This document shows positions 1 to 7,434 of a DNA stretch of 8,057 bases, piece after piece. The notes under the pieces are model-generated. The model was not told the origin of the DNA, ran no database searches, and saw only the letters and a list, made by a program, of their open reading frames with translations. Within the stretch, counting starts at the first letter, position 1, and each line of letters begins with the position of its first letter. The stretch lies in the NCBI GenBank assembly GCA_014382645.1, contig JACNJI010000124.1, positions 1 to 8,057 on the forward strand. The letters are read 5' to 3'. This DNA is from Verrucomicrobiota bacterium. Its GTDB lineage: Bacteria > Verrucomicrobiota > Verrucomicrobiia > Opitutales > Seribacteraceae. The translations under genes and the position numbers were made by a program.

Positions 1-146
1 GTCGGAAAACGATCGAACCAACGCTTGCGCTCCTGATCCGCCCAACCCCGACCCTCGACGCCCCACTCCGTGACATCACGCCACTGCGTTTCATTTTGGG
101 CCAAAGCCGTAATCGCCATGGCCAGTAAAAAAGTGAAGTTGCGCAT
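1..146 (-). CDS. N-terminus of a secreted protein, probably SGNH/GDSL-type hydrolase (partial, cut by left edge)
   Basis: The minus strand reads an open frame from ATG at 146 to the window edge, 48 codons plus two bases. It begins MRNFTFLLAMAITALAQ, a short Sec-type signal peptide with probable cleavage after the ALA around residue 16. The mature part contains WRDVTEWGVEGRGW and then ends at W-F-D-R-F-P. That pattern recalls, from memory, the N-terminal domain of planctomycete and verrucomicrobial SGNH/GDSL hydrolases, where a W-G-V-E-G-R-G-W stretch is followed by DRxPA. The start is fixed: the same frame has a TAA eight codons upstream, and a weak AGGA lies about 8 bases before the ATG. The gene follows the beta-helix gene by 90 bases on the same strand, so it may be the last member of the cluster seen here or start its own unit. 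The catalytic region is outside the window, so the enzyme class is an inference. Confidence 0.65.
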   Translation of the reverse strand, partial: MRNFTFLLAMAITALAQNETQWRDVTEWGVEGRGWADQERKRWFDRFP

Positions 147-236
147 ATTCTTGTCCTGGATGATCAGTTATAAAAGTTGAGGAAGGAAACATTCATCGGT
201 CCACCCATCCGTCTGAACCTCAAGAAACAATCATGA

Positions 237-1595
237 TCATTGATCGATTGACAGGTTGCCATTGGATGTCAGGTCACCGTGAATGGACTTGCCCCGGGTG
301 GTACCGATGGTGTTTCCGGTGGCCAAGTTGCCCGCACCTTTGCCGGTAAAGCGGATGGCATGCTGAGCAATTGGTTTTTCGCGAATATCGTGCAGGGTAT
401 TGCCGGTCAAGGTCACGTGAGAGCAGTCCGAGGCGGCAACGCCGATGGCGCCATTAATGAACTGGCTTCCGGTGACGTTGATACGCTCGCACTTTTCCAA
501 CTCCAACAACGCCGTGATACCGGACTGACCGGTTTCGGTTTCATCGTGAATGCCACAGCCGGTGAAAGTGATGTCCGAGGAATCTACAAAACGCACACCG
601 GTGCCATACCTCGGAGTGTGGCGGCGAAAGGAGTTTCCGCTTATGTTGATAAGACGCGAGTCCTCGATCAGTAGGTTGCGGCTTTCGCACGAATAGATGG
701 TATTGCCGCTGAGCGCTACACCGTAGCACCCGGTGAGGTGCACCTTATTTTCCTGACTGCCAATGACATTGCCACTTATCGCAAAGAGCCCGGGAGGCCT
801 CGATACATCAGGTTTTTCCTTTATGCGAATATTAGCGCCCCCTGGCGAACCAGTGGCTTGGATGGTGTTCGAGGCAATGGTCACCTCGTTTACGCTGGAA
901 CCTTCGGCGGTAGTATCGATGTAGATTTCGGCAGTCGGTTCCGGTGCGGTCTTGTGTGATCGATGGTTATTGTACTCGATGTCATTACCGGTGATCTGGA
1001 GGTTACGCACCTCCGAACGCTCAACCCGAATACCACCCAATCGATTGTAACCGACGTGACTTCCGGCGATGTTGATCTGGTGCAAGTTCACGCCATCGAG
1101 AAAAATGCCCACACCGGTGTTAAAATACACATGGCAATGACTGATGAGAACGTTCCGATTCCGATCGACAAGATGGATTCCATGCCGACACCGCGTAACC
1201 ATCACGCCCTCGAATACCGACTGCATGGTCTGGATCAGTTCAAAGCCGTCAGCCTCCGGATGGGCGCCTTCCACCTCAATGTTTTTTATCGTCGGCATCC
1301 GCTGATGAGTCGCGACATTGCCGTTCCGACTACCAGGATCACCCGTGCCTCGATGCGCCCCGATCAAACGAAAGGCCGGGCCCTTGCCTGCCATCAGCAC
1401 ACGCGCCGTGCCGCCCGTACCATCAATCCCCAAGGGACCGCTTTCCGACAGAGTGATTTCGATCGGGGAAGTAATGCGATAAGTCCCGGGCGGAAAATGC
1501 AAGACTCCATCGCCCTCTTCCACCGCATGACGGATCGCCTCCCCATCATCAGCCTTACCGTCTCCCGCAGCTCCGAATCGCATCACATTGCTCAT
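237..1595 (-). CDS. Right-handed parallel beta-helix protein (pectate lyase superfamily)
   Basis: The protein has 452 residues. Residues 4-40 match the N-terminal cap of Pectate_lyase_3-type proteins: FGAAGDGKADDGEAI followed by V-L-H-F-P-P-G-T-Y-R-I. From about residue 100 to the end it is made of beta-helix rungs, with recurring turns ITGNDI (201-206), ISGNVI (273-278), LSGNTI (295-300), ISGNSF (318-323), LTGNTL (396-401) and ATGNTI (425-430). Such folds bind or cleave acidic polysaccharides, but I cannot identify catalytic residues, so lyase, hydrolase, epimerase or binding protein all remain possible. There is no signal peptide. ATG 1595 is chosen; ATG 1583 is the only other nearby start. 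Extending upstream gives no ATG, GTG or TTG before an in-frame stop. The nearest purine-rich site, AGGAGA, is about 20 bases away, too far for a normal ribosome site. The gene lies 59 bases after the DUF4838 gene, in the same direction. I recall closely similar proteins in PVC genomes, but could not verify this. Confidence 0.85.
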   Translation of the reverse strand: MSNVMRFGAAGDGKADDGEAIRHAVEEGDGVLHFPPGTYRITSPIEITLSESGPLGIDGTGGTARVLMAGKGPAFRLIGAHRGTGDPGSRNGNVATHQRMPTIKNIEVEGAHPEADGFELIQTMQSVFEGVMVTRCRHGIHLVDRNRNVLISHCHVYFNTGVGIFLDGVNLHQINIAGSHVGYNRLGGIRVERSEVRNLQITGNDIEYNNHRSHKTAPEPTAEIYIDTTAEGSSVNEVTIASNTIQATGSPGGANIRIKEKPDVSRPPGLFAISGNVIGSQENKVHLTGCYGVALSGNTIYSCESRNLLIEDSRLINISGNSFRRHTPRYGTGVRFVDSSDITFTGCGIHDETETGQSGITALLELEKCERINVTGSQFINGAIGVAASDCSHVTLTGNTLHDIREKPIAQHAIRFTGKGAGNLATGNTIGTTRGKSIHGDLTSNGNLSIDQ

Positions 1596-1654
1596 GCGTT
1601 CAAACTTGGTCCGTAGAGCTCTCCTGTCAATATCCCTAGGGAGAGGTTCTGGAA

Positions 1655-3061
1655 TTACTTAATCAATTCAGCCAAGGATATATTAACCACCTTGCGGACT
1701 GAAGCCGGCAGGCTGGCTTCGGCCAAGGCCTTACGGTACGAGACCCGGGCTTCATCGGGACGCTTGGCTGCGACCAGAAGGTCTCCCTTGAACGCAAGGG
1801 TGGTGGCGAGCCATGAACCGTTGGTTTTATCGAGATCGATGTGGGCGAGTGTCTGCAGGGCATCGTCGTGTTTGCCTTGTCGGGAGAGGATGCGGGCAGC
1901 CTGCTGGACCGAGCGAAATTCGTCTGCCCCTCCAATACGTTCCTTGCCAATGAAGTTTTGGCGGTAGGCAATGAGGGCACTGGCCTCGTCCTTGAGATTG
2001 GTTTCGCGGTTGTGCCCGAGGTTAGCGATAATACTGGAACGGAGCCGCTTGTCGGAAGTGACGGCGAGAGCGGTCTGCAGGTCGGCCTCGGCGGCGGGAC
2101 CATTCTTGTTTAGAACCTGTGCTCGGGCCCATTGCACGGTGGCCTTGAAGAGTTCGGGGTTGGAGTAACAGAGGTGATTGAGGCGTTCACCGCGCTTGAT
2201 GGCGCGCTTGCCGCCGTAGAGGGCGAACCAGTCGGGGTGGTTCTTCAAGGTGTGCTCGTTGTGGGTCATGGTGTGCATTCCATGGGCGATCATCAGGCCG
2301 TAGGGGTTGCGCGTGCCCAACCGCATCATCCACATGGTGGTGGGGGCACTGGCCGTGCCGAAGCGAACGCTGAATTGCCGTAAGGGAAAATCCGGTTTGA
2401 CGATCGTATCCAGTTTCGGCAGGGCGATGACGTCGCGCTTGGGCACCACCTCACCCAGTTCGCCCGGTAGGTACCAGCGAACGCCCAGTTGCTTAAGAAA
2501 GCCGCACACGGCATTGAAGGAGCCACGCTCATCGAAATTCCAGTACCGTTCGTCCTGCTCGCGGGAGAGGTCAGCAGGCATGCGTTCGCGGTTCTTGTAC
2601 ATGCCGCCGTTGGGTACGCCGAAGGAGGTGCCCGAGGCCTGCTCCCATTCCCGCTGGTCCTTGCCTGTAACGCGATCACCGTTGTTCTTCGCCCACGGCT
2701 CCTTGGGGACAAAATCAGTGTCATCGCCCAGAAAAGCCAGCCAGTCCGAACCGGAAACCAGCTGGTAGGCTCCGTGCTCCAGCCCCTTGGTCGAGAGATT
2801 GAGTGACCTCGTGCCCTCGCTTTCGCCGACGAACAGTTTCACCAACCCCTTCCCGCTGGGCGAGCTCAGCACCGCCAGCTTCGCTCCGGTCATCTTTTCG
2901 ATGTAGGTCTGCAAGTCCCGTGCCGCAAAGCGGGTCGAGCGCGGGGCGTCCTCAGCCAACACAATCTCAGCGAGAGCCTAACCGTCTTTGACGATGAAGA
3001 ATTTGGCGCTTGAGATTAAGGTAATCAGGAAAAATGCGAGGGAGGGATAAACAATTTTCAT
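1655..3061 (-). pseudogene. DUF4838-family secreted protein fused to a TPR-like tail, interrupted by an in-frame TAG
   Basis: The natural start is ATG 3061, which begins a signal peptide, MKIVYPSLAFFLITLISSA. It is followed by KFFIVKDG, a TAG at 2980-2978, then ALAEIVLAEDAPRSTRFAAR in the same frame. The motif VKDG-x-xLAEIV-A-APRS is the usual N-terminal sequence of DUF4838 proteins, which carry an alpha-glucuronidase-like N-terminal domain, so homology runs straight through the stop. After the TAG the frame is open to TAA 1655. The first 280 residues after GTG 2962 fit this family, including a G-V-R-W-Y-L-P-G-E-L-G segment and the H-L-C-Y-S-N-P-E-L region where the DUF4838 domain is under way. 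Near 2120 the sequence changes to an alanine-rich helical TPR-like tail of about 150 residues. Family members are normally far longer, so several hundred central residues seem to be missing. The gene starts 13 bases after the sulfatase stop, so it was once a normal operon member. Restart at GTG 2962 is possible but would give a protein without a signal peptide. Sequencing or assembly error is the main alternative. Confidence 0.75.
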
Positions 3062-3074
3062 AAACAGGCCGGAT

Positions 3075-4649
3075 TTAGCGGGCGCCGACTCGTTCCCGCC
3101 AAGTTTCATAGCGATCGGCCATGTCCTCGACGCGGTTAGGGTGACGCTTGGCGAGGTTGGCGGTTTCGCCAGGATCGGATGAGAGATCATAGAGTTCCCA
3201 CGGCAGCTTGTTGCCGGGGCGAACGATTTTCCAGTCGGCCATGATCAGAGCACGGCCGCGAGGATTCGCCCAAGCCAAGGTCTCGTGACCGGCTCGCTTC
3301 TCACCCCGCAGGGTGGGGACAAGGCTTTTGCCCTCCATGGGAAGGGGGCGACGGTTCTGGAACTTGGTGGGATATTTTAGCTCGGCCAGGTCGAGGCAGG
3401 TGGCCATGACGTCGATGACGTGGCCGGGTTGGCGAGTGAGACCGTTTACTTTCTTAATGACCTTGGGCCAATGGGCGATGAGCGGGGTACGGATGCCGCC
3501 CTCATAGGACGATAACTTGGTACTGCGCAAGGGCGTGTTGCTGGTGAGGGCCCAGGCCAATCCGTACCCGGAAAAAGTATCGTGCGGACCGGGCATGACT
3601 TTCGGACCACTGCCGGGCCGAATGGTGGCCTTGTCCCTCCGCCAATTGTTTTTTGGGGAAGTGGAACTGAATCCAAAACCACTGTTGCTTGGCCCGAACC
3701 CGCCATCGGGAGCGGCTCCATTGTCTGAGAGAAAGAGGATGAGAGTGTCGTCGAGCTGTCCGGATTTCTTCAACACCTCAAGCATGCGCCCAACCCCGCG
3801 GTCGACGTTGGCGATTTGGGCGGCGTACACCGCCATGCGCTCGGCCTGCCAGTCCTTGTGCTTGTCCTTCTCCCAGTCCGGAACGTTTCCAGGATAGGGG
3901 GCGGGCTTGGCGCCATCCGGCAAGAGACCCATCTGTTGCTGGCGCTCGAGGCGGGTGGCCCGCCAGCCGTTCCAGCCTTTTTTGCGATAGCGCTCGCGGT
4001 AGCGTGCGATGGTTTTCTCGCGGGCGTGCAAGGGCCAGTGCGGGGCAACGTAGCCGACGTAGAGAAAGAAAGGCTTTGTGCCGGTGACGGCTTCTTTCAA
4101 AAAGGTAACCGCATGGTCGTTGAAGGCATCGGTCATGAAAAAATCGTCGGTGAATTTCCACGGCTTGTCGTCGAGGTAGAAATCGTTGCTCACGACGGGA
4201 TGCCAATAGCTGATCATGCCTTGGCAGTTGGGTCCGAAGAAACGGTTGAATCCACGCTTCACCGCGAGGTCGCGCCCTTGCCACTTGCCGACCATGGCGG
4301 TGTGGTAGCCACCATCCTGTAGCAACTCGGGAATGAGTACGCATTTCGAAAAATCCTTCGGTTGGTTCCAGTGGTTACCTCGGTGCCCGGTTTGCTGGCA
4401 GTAGAGCCCGGTAAGCAAGGAAGCCCGAGTGGGGCCGCAGACGGAGTTGTTGTAAAACCGCGTGAAACGCAGCCCACCGGCTGCCAGTGAGTCGACGTTG
4501 GGCGTATCGATCTCGCCGCCGTAGCAACCGAGGTCGGACCAACCCATGTCGTCGACCATGACGAGCAGTATGTTCGGCCGCTTCTCGGCATACAGAAAAG
4601 CCGAGAAGAAAACCAATTGCAGGCCAAGTAGGAAACGGAGAGTTGGCAT
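3075..4649 (-). CDS. Secreted arylsulfatase A-like sulfatase with altered GKWHLG motif
   Basis: Sulfatases of this alkaline-phosphatase-like family hydrolyse sulfate esters using a formylglycine made from a cysteine. Numbered from ATG 4649 (524 residues), there is a signal peptide MPTLRFLLGLQLVFFSAFLYA, metal-binding VDDMG (D33, D34), the modification motif CGPTR (C71 to R75), K122, APHWP with H204, SDNG (D309, N310), and K378 before YEGGIRTP. The C-terminal domain has WELYDLSSDPGETANLA (484-500). The segment DTFSGYGLAWALTSNTPLR (357-375) is typical of AtsA-like arylsulfatases. The odd feature is GKWQG at 121-125 where the family has GKWHLG, so the active-site histidine is absent. I prefer ATG 4649 to ATG 4706 because it begins directly with the signal peptide; the 19 extra residues are polar and lack a ribosome site. 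It follows the esterase by 93 bases and precedes the DUF4838 gene by 13. Periplasmic or extracellular location is inferred. The substrate cannot be told. Confidence 0.92.
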   Translation of the reverse strand: MPTLRFLLGLQLVFFSAFLYAEKRPNILLVMVDDMGWSDLGCYGGEIDTPNVDSLAAGGLRFTRFYNNSVCGPTRASLLTGLYCQQTGHRGNHWNQPKDFSKCVLIPELLQDGGYHTAMVGKWQGRDLAVKRGFNRFFGPNCQGMISYWHPVVSNDFYLDDKPWKFTDDFFMTDAFNDHAVTFLKEAVTGTKPFFLYVGYVAPHWPLHAREKTIARYRERYRKKGWNGWRATRLERQQQMGLLPDGAKPAPYPGNVPDWEKDKHKDWQAERMAVYAAQIANVDRGVGRMLEVLKKSGQLDDTLILFLSDNGAAPDGGFGPSNSGFGFSSTSPKNNWRRDKATIRPGSGPKVMPGPHDTFSGYGLAWALTSNTPLRSTKLSSYEGGIRTPLIAHWPKVIKKVNGLTRQPGHVIDVMATCLDLAELKYPTKFQNRRPLPMEGKSLVPTLRGEKRAGHETLAWANPRGRALIMADWKIVRPGNKLPWELYDLSSDPGETANLAKRHPNRVEDMADRYETWRERVGAR

Positions 4650-4742
4650 GAGGCAGCTTAGGTAGTCGGTTTCTCTTCTTTCACCAGTCCGGCATTCAAA
4701 ACGCATGACGGCGTGCTTGCCGGCTTACGGTCTCATCTCGTC

Positions 4743-5987
4743 TCACTTCTTCCTCATTTGAATTATGGCCTCAGCAAAGGCCTTGCCGATCCGGGCGATG
4801 GTCTTGGCGCTTCCAAAATAATGATAGGCCGCATTCGATCGGGCAATCTTGTCATAGGTCTCATCTTCCGCCGAAATCAACTCCTTGCGATACTTCTCAA
4901 GATAGGCCTTTTGGGCTTTGGAGTCCATCGCCCCATCTTTGTTCGAATGGTCCTTGTGCTTGCTTTTGAGAAAACCCGCCATCTGCTTGACCTTGCCCTG
5001 ATTGTCCTCGATTTCCTGAAGTCGTGAATCCCAGAAAGGGGCCGTCGGAACAGCCATAACATTGCCCTTGAATTCAGGCAGCGATGCCGGTGCGACCATG
5101 GCTTCACGAAAGGATCCGTGAATGGGAACGTAACGGGGACTGTCATACTTATCCAAAGGCCCCCCCACGCCCATGACGCCAATGACGAACTTCATTTCCG
5201 GAGCCTTGAGGTCCTTTCTCACGTCGCGAATGAAATGAGCCAAGCATTCACTGTAGGCATCGTAACCACCGGGTTGACCACGGTTCGGGTAAGTACCGCT
5301 GGCCACCATATCGTTCCAACCTTGAAACCAGGCGAAGCCGGCGATCTCGTAGCCCTTGCTGGGATCATAGCCCGGGTAGACTCGCTTCACGTCACCCAAC
5401 ACCTTACGGACGTGTTCGATCATCAGGCGGTAGAAGCGCCCCGTTTGTTCTGTTTTTTCAGCCTTTGCTTCCTTCAGGTTCTTTCCCCGCTTTTTCAAGT
5501 TTTCCAGCTCCTGTTCGCTGAACGGATAAGGACCCGCGGAAGGCGGGCGAAAGTCGGTATGCATGGATTTCCCTCCCCATGCCGTCTTGATGATAAGAAC
5601 CGGTTCCTGCAGTCCCTTTTGCATATAGATTCCAAAGGTGAACTCAGGCCCGATATTGTCACTGGCTTGGGCTGGGTCTCTTCGGGAACCGAAACCAGCA
5701 GTCAGTTTGCCAAAACCTTCCCCCTTGTTGTCACGCCCACCAGTATAATAGGATATCCAGACCTGATCGCAAACTACGGGATCCCCCTGTCCATCAACCA
5801 TTTCCTTCAGCATGGGCTTGGTCAGCGGATCAATCCTCATCGCCTCGAAGGTGCTTATCTTGGCATGACCCTCCATATTGGATTGGCCGCATAAGACGTA
5901 AACCTTAAGCGGCTTGGCGTAAACAGCGGAACAAGTCCAAAGTCCCAAGATGAAAAAGGGGAGAAAAGAGGTTGGGAAGTTGATCAT
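4743..5987 (-). CDS. Secreted sialate O-acetylesterase-like SGNH carbohydrate esterase
   Basis: The 414-residue protein starts with a clear signal peptide, MINFPTSFLPFFILGLWTCS then AVYA, with likely cleavage after residue 24. The first mature strand leads into VYVLCGQSNMEGH (29-41), the GQSNMEG block of the SASA (sialate O-acetylesterase-like) family, with S36 as nucleophile. IIKTAWGGKSM (132-142) and GFAWFQGWND (217-226) are further conserved blocks, and AAYHYFGSAKT (386-396) carries the probable catalytic H389. Family members remove acetyl or similar groups from sugars, including xylan, sialic acid and other polysaccharides, outside the cytoplasm. A lysine- and glutamate-rich stretch at 159-183 looks like a surface insertion. 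The gene starts 37 bases after the stop of the iduronate-2-sulfatase-like gene and is transcribed with it. No good ribosome site precedes the ATG, whose 5' flank is A-rich. Between two sulfatases, it suggests a glycan that is both sulfated and acylated. Family call is firm; exact substrate is unknown. Confidence 0.9.
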   Translation of the reverse strand: MINFPTSFLPFFILGLWTCSAVYAKPLKVYVLCGQSNMEGHAKISTFEAMRIDPLTKPMLKEMVDGQGDPVVCDQVWISYYTGGRDNKGEGFGKLTAGFGSRRDPAQASDNIGPEFTFGIYMQKGLQEPVLIIKTAWGGKSMHTDFRPPSAGPYPFSEQELENLKKRGKNLKEAKAEKTEQTGRFYRLMIEHVRKVLGDVKRVYPGYDPSKGYEIAGFAWFQGWNDMVASGTYPNRGQPGGYDAYSECLAHFIRDVRKDLKAPEMKFVIGVMGVGGPLDKYDSPRYVPIHGSFREAMVAPASLPEFKGNVMAVPTAPFWDSRLQEIEDNQGKVKQMAGFLKSKHKDHSNKDGAMDSKAQKAYLEKYRKELISAEDETYDKIARSNAAYHYFGSAKTIARIGKAFAEAIIQMRKK

Positions 5988-6024
5988 GCTTTTAGTTTTA
6001 AGCTTTTGTCGTTGGGCACCAAGC

Positions 6025-7422
6025 CTACTTCGCCAATCTGACTTGTAGTTGCTTGAGTAGGGCAGCCGCCTTCTCGGGTTGAGCGGTGGCTAGATTCTTC
6101 GTCTCGCCTGCGGGGGTGCTGTGGTCGTAGAGTTCGAGCTCTCCTCCCCTGTGGGAGATGAGACGATGGGTGTCGGTGCGAATGGTCTGGGCGCCTCCCT
6201 TGTAGGAGAAGGCGGGGTGACCCTTGGCATTCGGACTCATCAAAATCGGAACCAAGGACTGGCCTTGCAGAAAGTTGGGCTTGTCCAGCCCGGCCAAGTC
6301 GCAGACGGTGGGAAACAGGTCCAAGGTCTCGACCACGGAACGCGTGGCTTCGCCCGGCATCGGGATGCCCTTGTAGGATATTATCAGCGGGGAGCGGAGA
6401 GACTCCTCGAAGAGGGCGTGCTTTCCCCAGATAGCGTGTTCACCGAGGTGCCAACCATGGTCGCCCCAGAGGATGACTATGGTGTCGTCGCGCAGCTTCA
6501 GCTGGTCCAACTTGGCAAGGATACGACCAACGAGGGCATCGGCATAGGTCACGCAACCGGCATAGTGGCGGCGTACCTCGAGAGCAAAGGCGGCATCCGT
6601 GTTCGGGTTGCGCTTCCAGCGGTTGTATTTCATGAACTCCCCCGAGCCATGCCAAGTGGTCTTGCCGGAAGGCTTGAGGGGATGGGGCGTGGGCGGTAGT
6701 TCCGCCTTCAGGTACGGTTTGACGTACCGGAGCGGGGCCCCGAAAGGGAGGTGCGGACGAATGATGCCGACGGCGAGAAAGAACGGTTTCTTGGCAGCTT
6801 GCTTGCCGAGGTCGTCGAGTTGACGGATTGCCTCGTCGGTTATGAGGCCGTCGGGATAGGCGGTGTCAGGACCGTCGAAGGCCTGATAGACGTCCATTTC
6901 CTTGGCGTTGCCTCGAATTTCGCCATTGGCCAGTCCGTGCATGGCGCCACGCGGGTGCCTCCAGGGACCGGCAGGCAAGAGGTGACGATCCCATGACTCG
7001 GGCATTTCGGGCTTGGCGTCCTCGTCCCAGTCCTTGCCTCCCCTGCCCCCGGGGTGGTGGGAGACCTTGCCAACGGATACCGTGGTATAGCCATGCTTCC
7101 TGAAAAAACCGGGGAAGCTGGGATGCTTGAGGTTGTTGGATCGCGAAAAAAACGCCCCGTTACTGCTCGACCCATAGGTACCAGTTAGCAAAGTGTAGCG
7201 GGATGCCCCGCAGGTGGGCGCTTGCACGTAATGCCGATAAAAAGGGCGGCCCAATGAGGCCAGTTTGTCAATGTGCGGCGACTGGACGTAGTCGGCCCCG
7301 AAGCACTTAAGCTCAGGTCGCAGGTCATCGATGCAAAGGAGCAATACATTGGGATGTTGCTGCTTCCCTTGAAGAGAGGAAAGAAGAAAGGCGAAACTAA
7401 GAATAACGATAGAAAACTTCAT
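6025..7422 (-). CDS. Secreted iduronate-2-sulfatase-like sulfatase
   Basis: The 465-residue protein begins with a signal peptide, [19 protein letters not shown]. It has all the expected sulfatase residues: metal ligands D32 and D33 in [14 protein letters not shown] (C71 to R75) for formylglycine formation, K119 and H122 in GKVSHHP, H224 in RPHLPF, D321 and H322 in [11 protein letters not shown], and K334 in WGKHALFEE. The [12 protein letters not shown] start and the [16 protein letters not shown] block are the signature of iduronate-2-sulfatase-like enzymes, a group expanded in marine PVC bacteria where members act on various 2-O-sulfated sugars. The name therefore marks the subfamily, not proven activity on iduronate. 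The C-terminus has the usual [16 protein letters not shown], then LAK and a TAG stop. The start lies 3 bases after the stop of the upstream sulfatase and has the best ribosome site in the window, so the two are probably co-translated. Length is normal for the group and the gene looks intact. Confidence 0.93.
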   Translation of the reverse strand: MKFSIVILSFAFLLSSLQGKQQHPNVLLLCIDDLRPELKCFGADYVQSPHIDKLASLGRPFYRHYVQAPTCGASRYTLLTGTYGSSSNGAFFSRSNNLKHPSFPGFFRKHGYTTVSVGKVSHHPGGRGGKDWDEDAKPEMPESWDRHLLPAGPWRHPRGAMHGLANGEIRGNAKEMDVYQAFDGPDTAYPDGLITDEAIRQLDDLGKQAAKKPFFLAVGIIRPHLPFGAPLRYVKPYLKAELPPTPHPLKPSGKTTWHGSGEFMKYNRWKRNPNTDAAFALEVRRHYAGCVTYADALVGRILAKLDQLKLRDDTIVILWGDHGWHLGEHAIWGKHALFEESLRSPLIISYKGIPMPGEATRSVVETLDLFPTVCDLAGLDKPNFLQGQSLVPILMSPNAKGHPAFSYKGGAQTIRTDTHRLISHRGGELELYDHSTPAGETKNLATAQPEKAAALLKQLQVRLAK

Positions 7423-7434
7423 GGATCAATCCTT
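7423..7434 (-). promoter_or_regulatory. Shine-Dalgarno site of the iduronate-2-sulfatase-like gene
   Basis: On the minus strand AAGGA (7434-7430) is followed by seven bases and then ATG 7422. It overlaps the last codons of the upstream sulfatase, whose TGA occupies 7428-7426. Good spacing supports ATG 7422 as the start and suggests coupled translation. It is the only strong ribosome site seen in this window. Confidence 0.55.

Noticed and set aside
167..172. Possible -10 box TATAAC on the minus strand ahead of the left-edge gene
   Set aside because: No convincing -35 element lies at the right distance, and the AT-rich gap is too short to judge.
233..240. Small palindrome ATGATCAT at the end of the beta-helix gene as a terminator
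   Set aside because: It is too short and AT-rich to form a stable hairpin and has no following T-run on the minus strand.
963..1616. Long plus-strand open frame opposite the beta-helix gene
   Set aside because: It is the antisense shadow of a well-supported gene, with no recognisable domain. The same applies to plus-strand frames at 279-674, 2307-2768, 3816-4322, 5118-5894, 6121-6699 and 7273-7695.
1619..1645. Perfect 10-base palindrome TCCCTAGGGA (1633-1642) and an alternative stem pairing CTCTCC with GGAGAG before the beta-helix gene
   Set aside because: The stem could hide the GGAGAG site in the transcript, but that site is over 20 bases from the ATG and the arms are short. Chance is a good explanation.
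2978..2980. TAG as pyrrolysine or another recoded codon
   Set aside because: A neighbouring gene ends naturally at TAG, there is no readthrough element I can see, and this family does not need pyrrolysine. A simple nonsense change or sequence error is more likely.
3778..4344. Minus-strand open frame of 188 codons inside the arylsulfatase-like gene
   Set aside because: It is in another frame of the sulfatase, is arginine- and proline-rich and shows no family motif. High GC explains the lack of stops.
4650..4706. Upstream ATG 4706 as start of the arylsulfatase-like gene
   Set aside because: It would place 19 charged residues before a perfect signal peptide and has no ribosome site. ATG 4649 fits an exported enzyme better.
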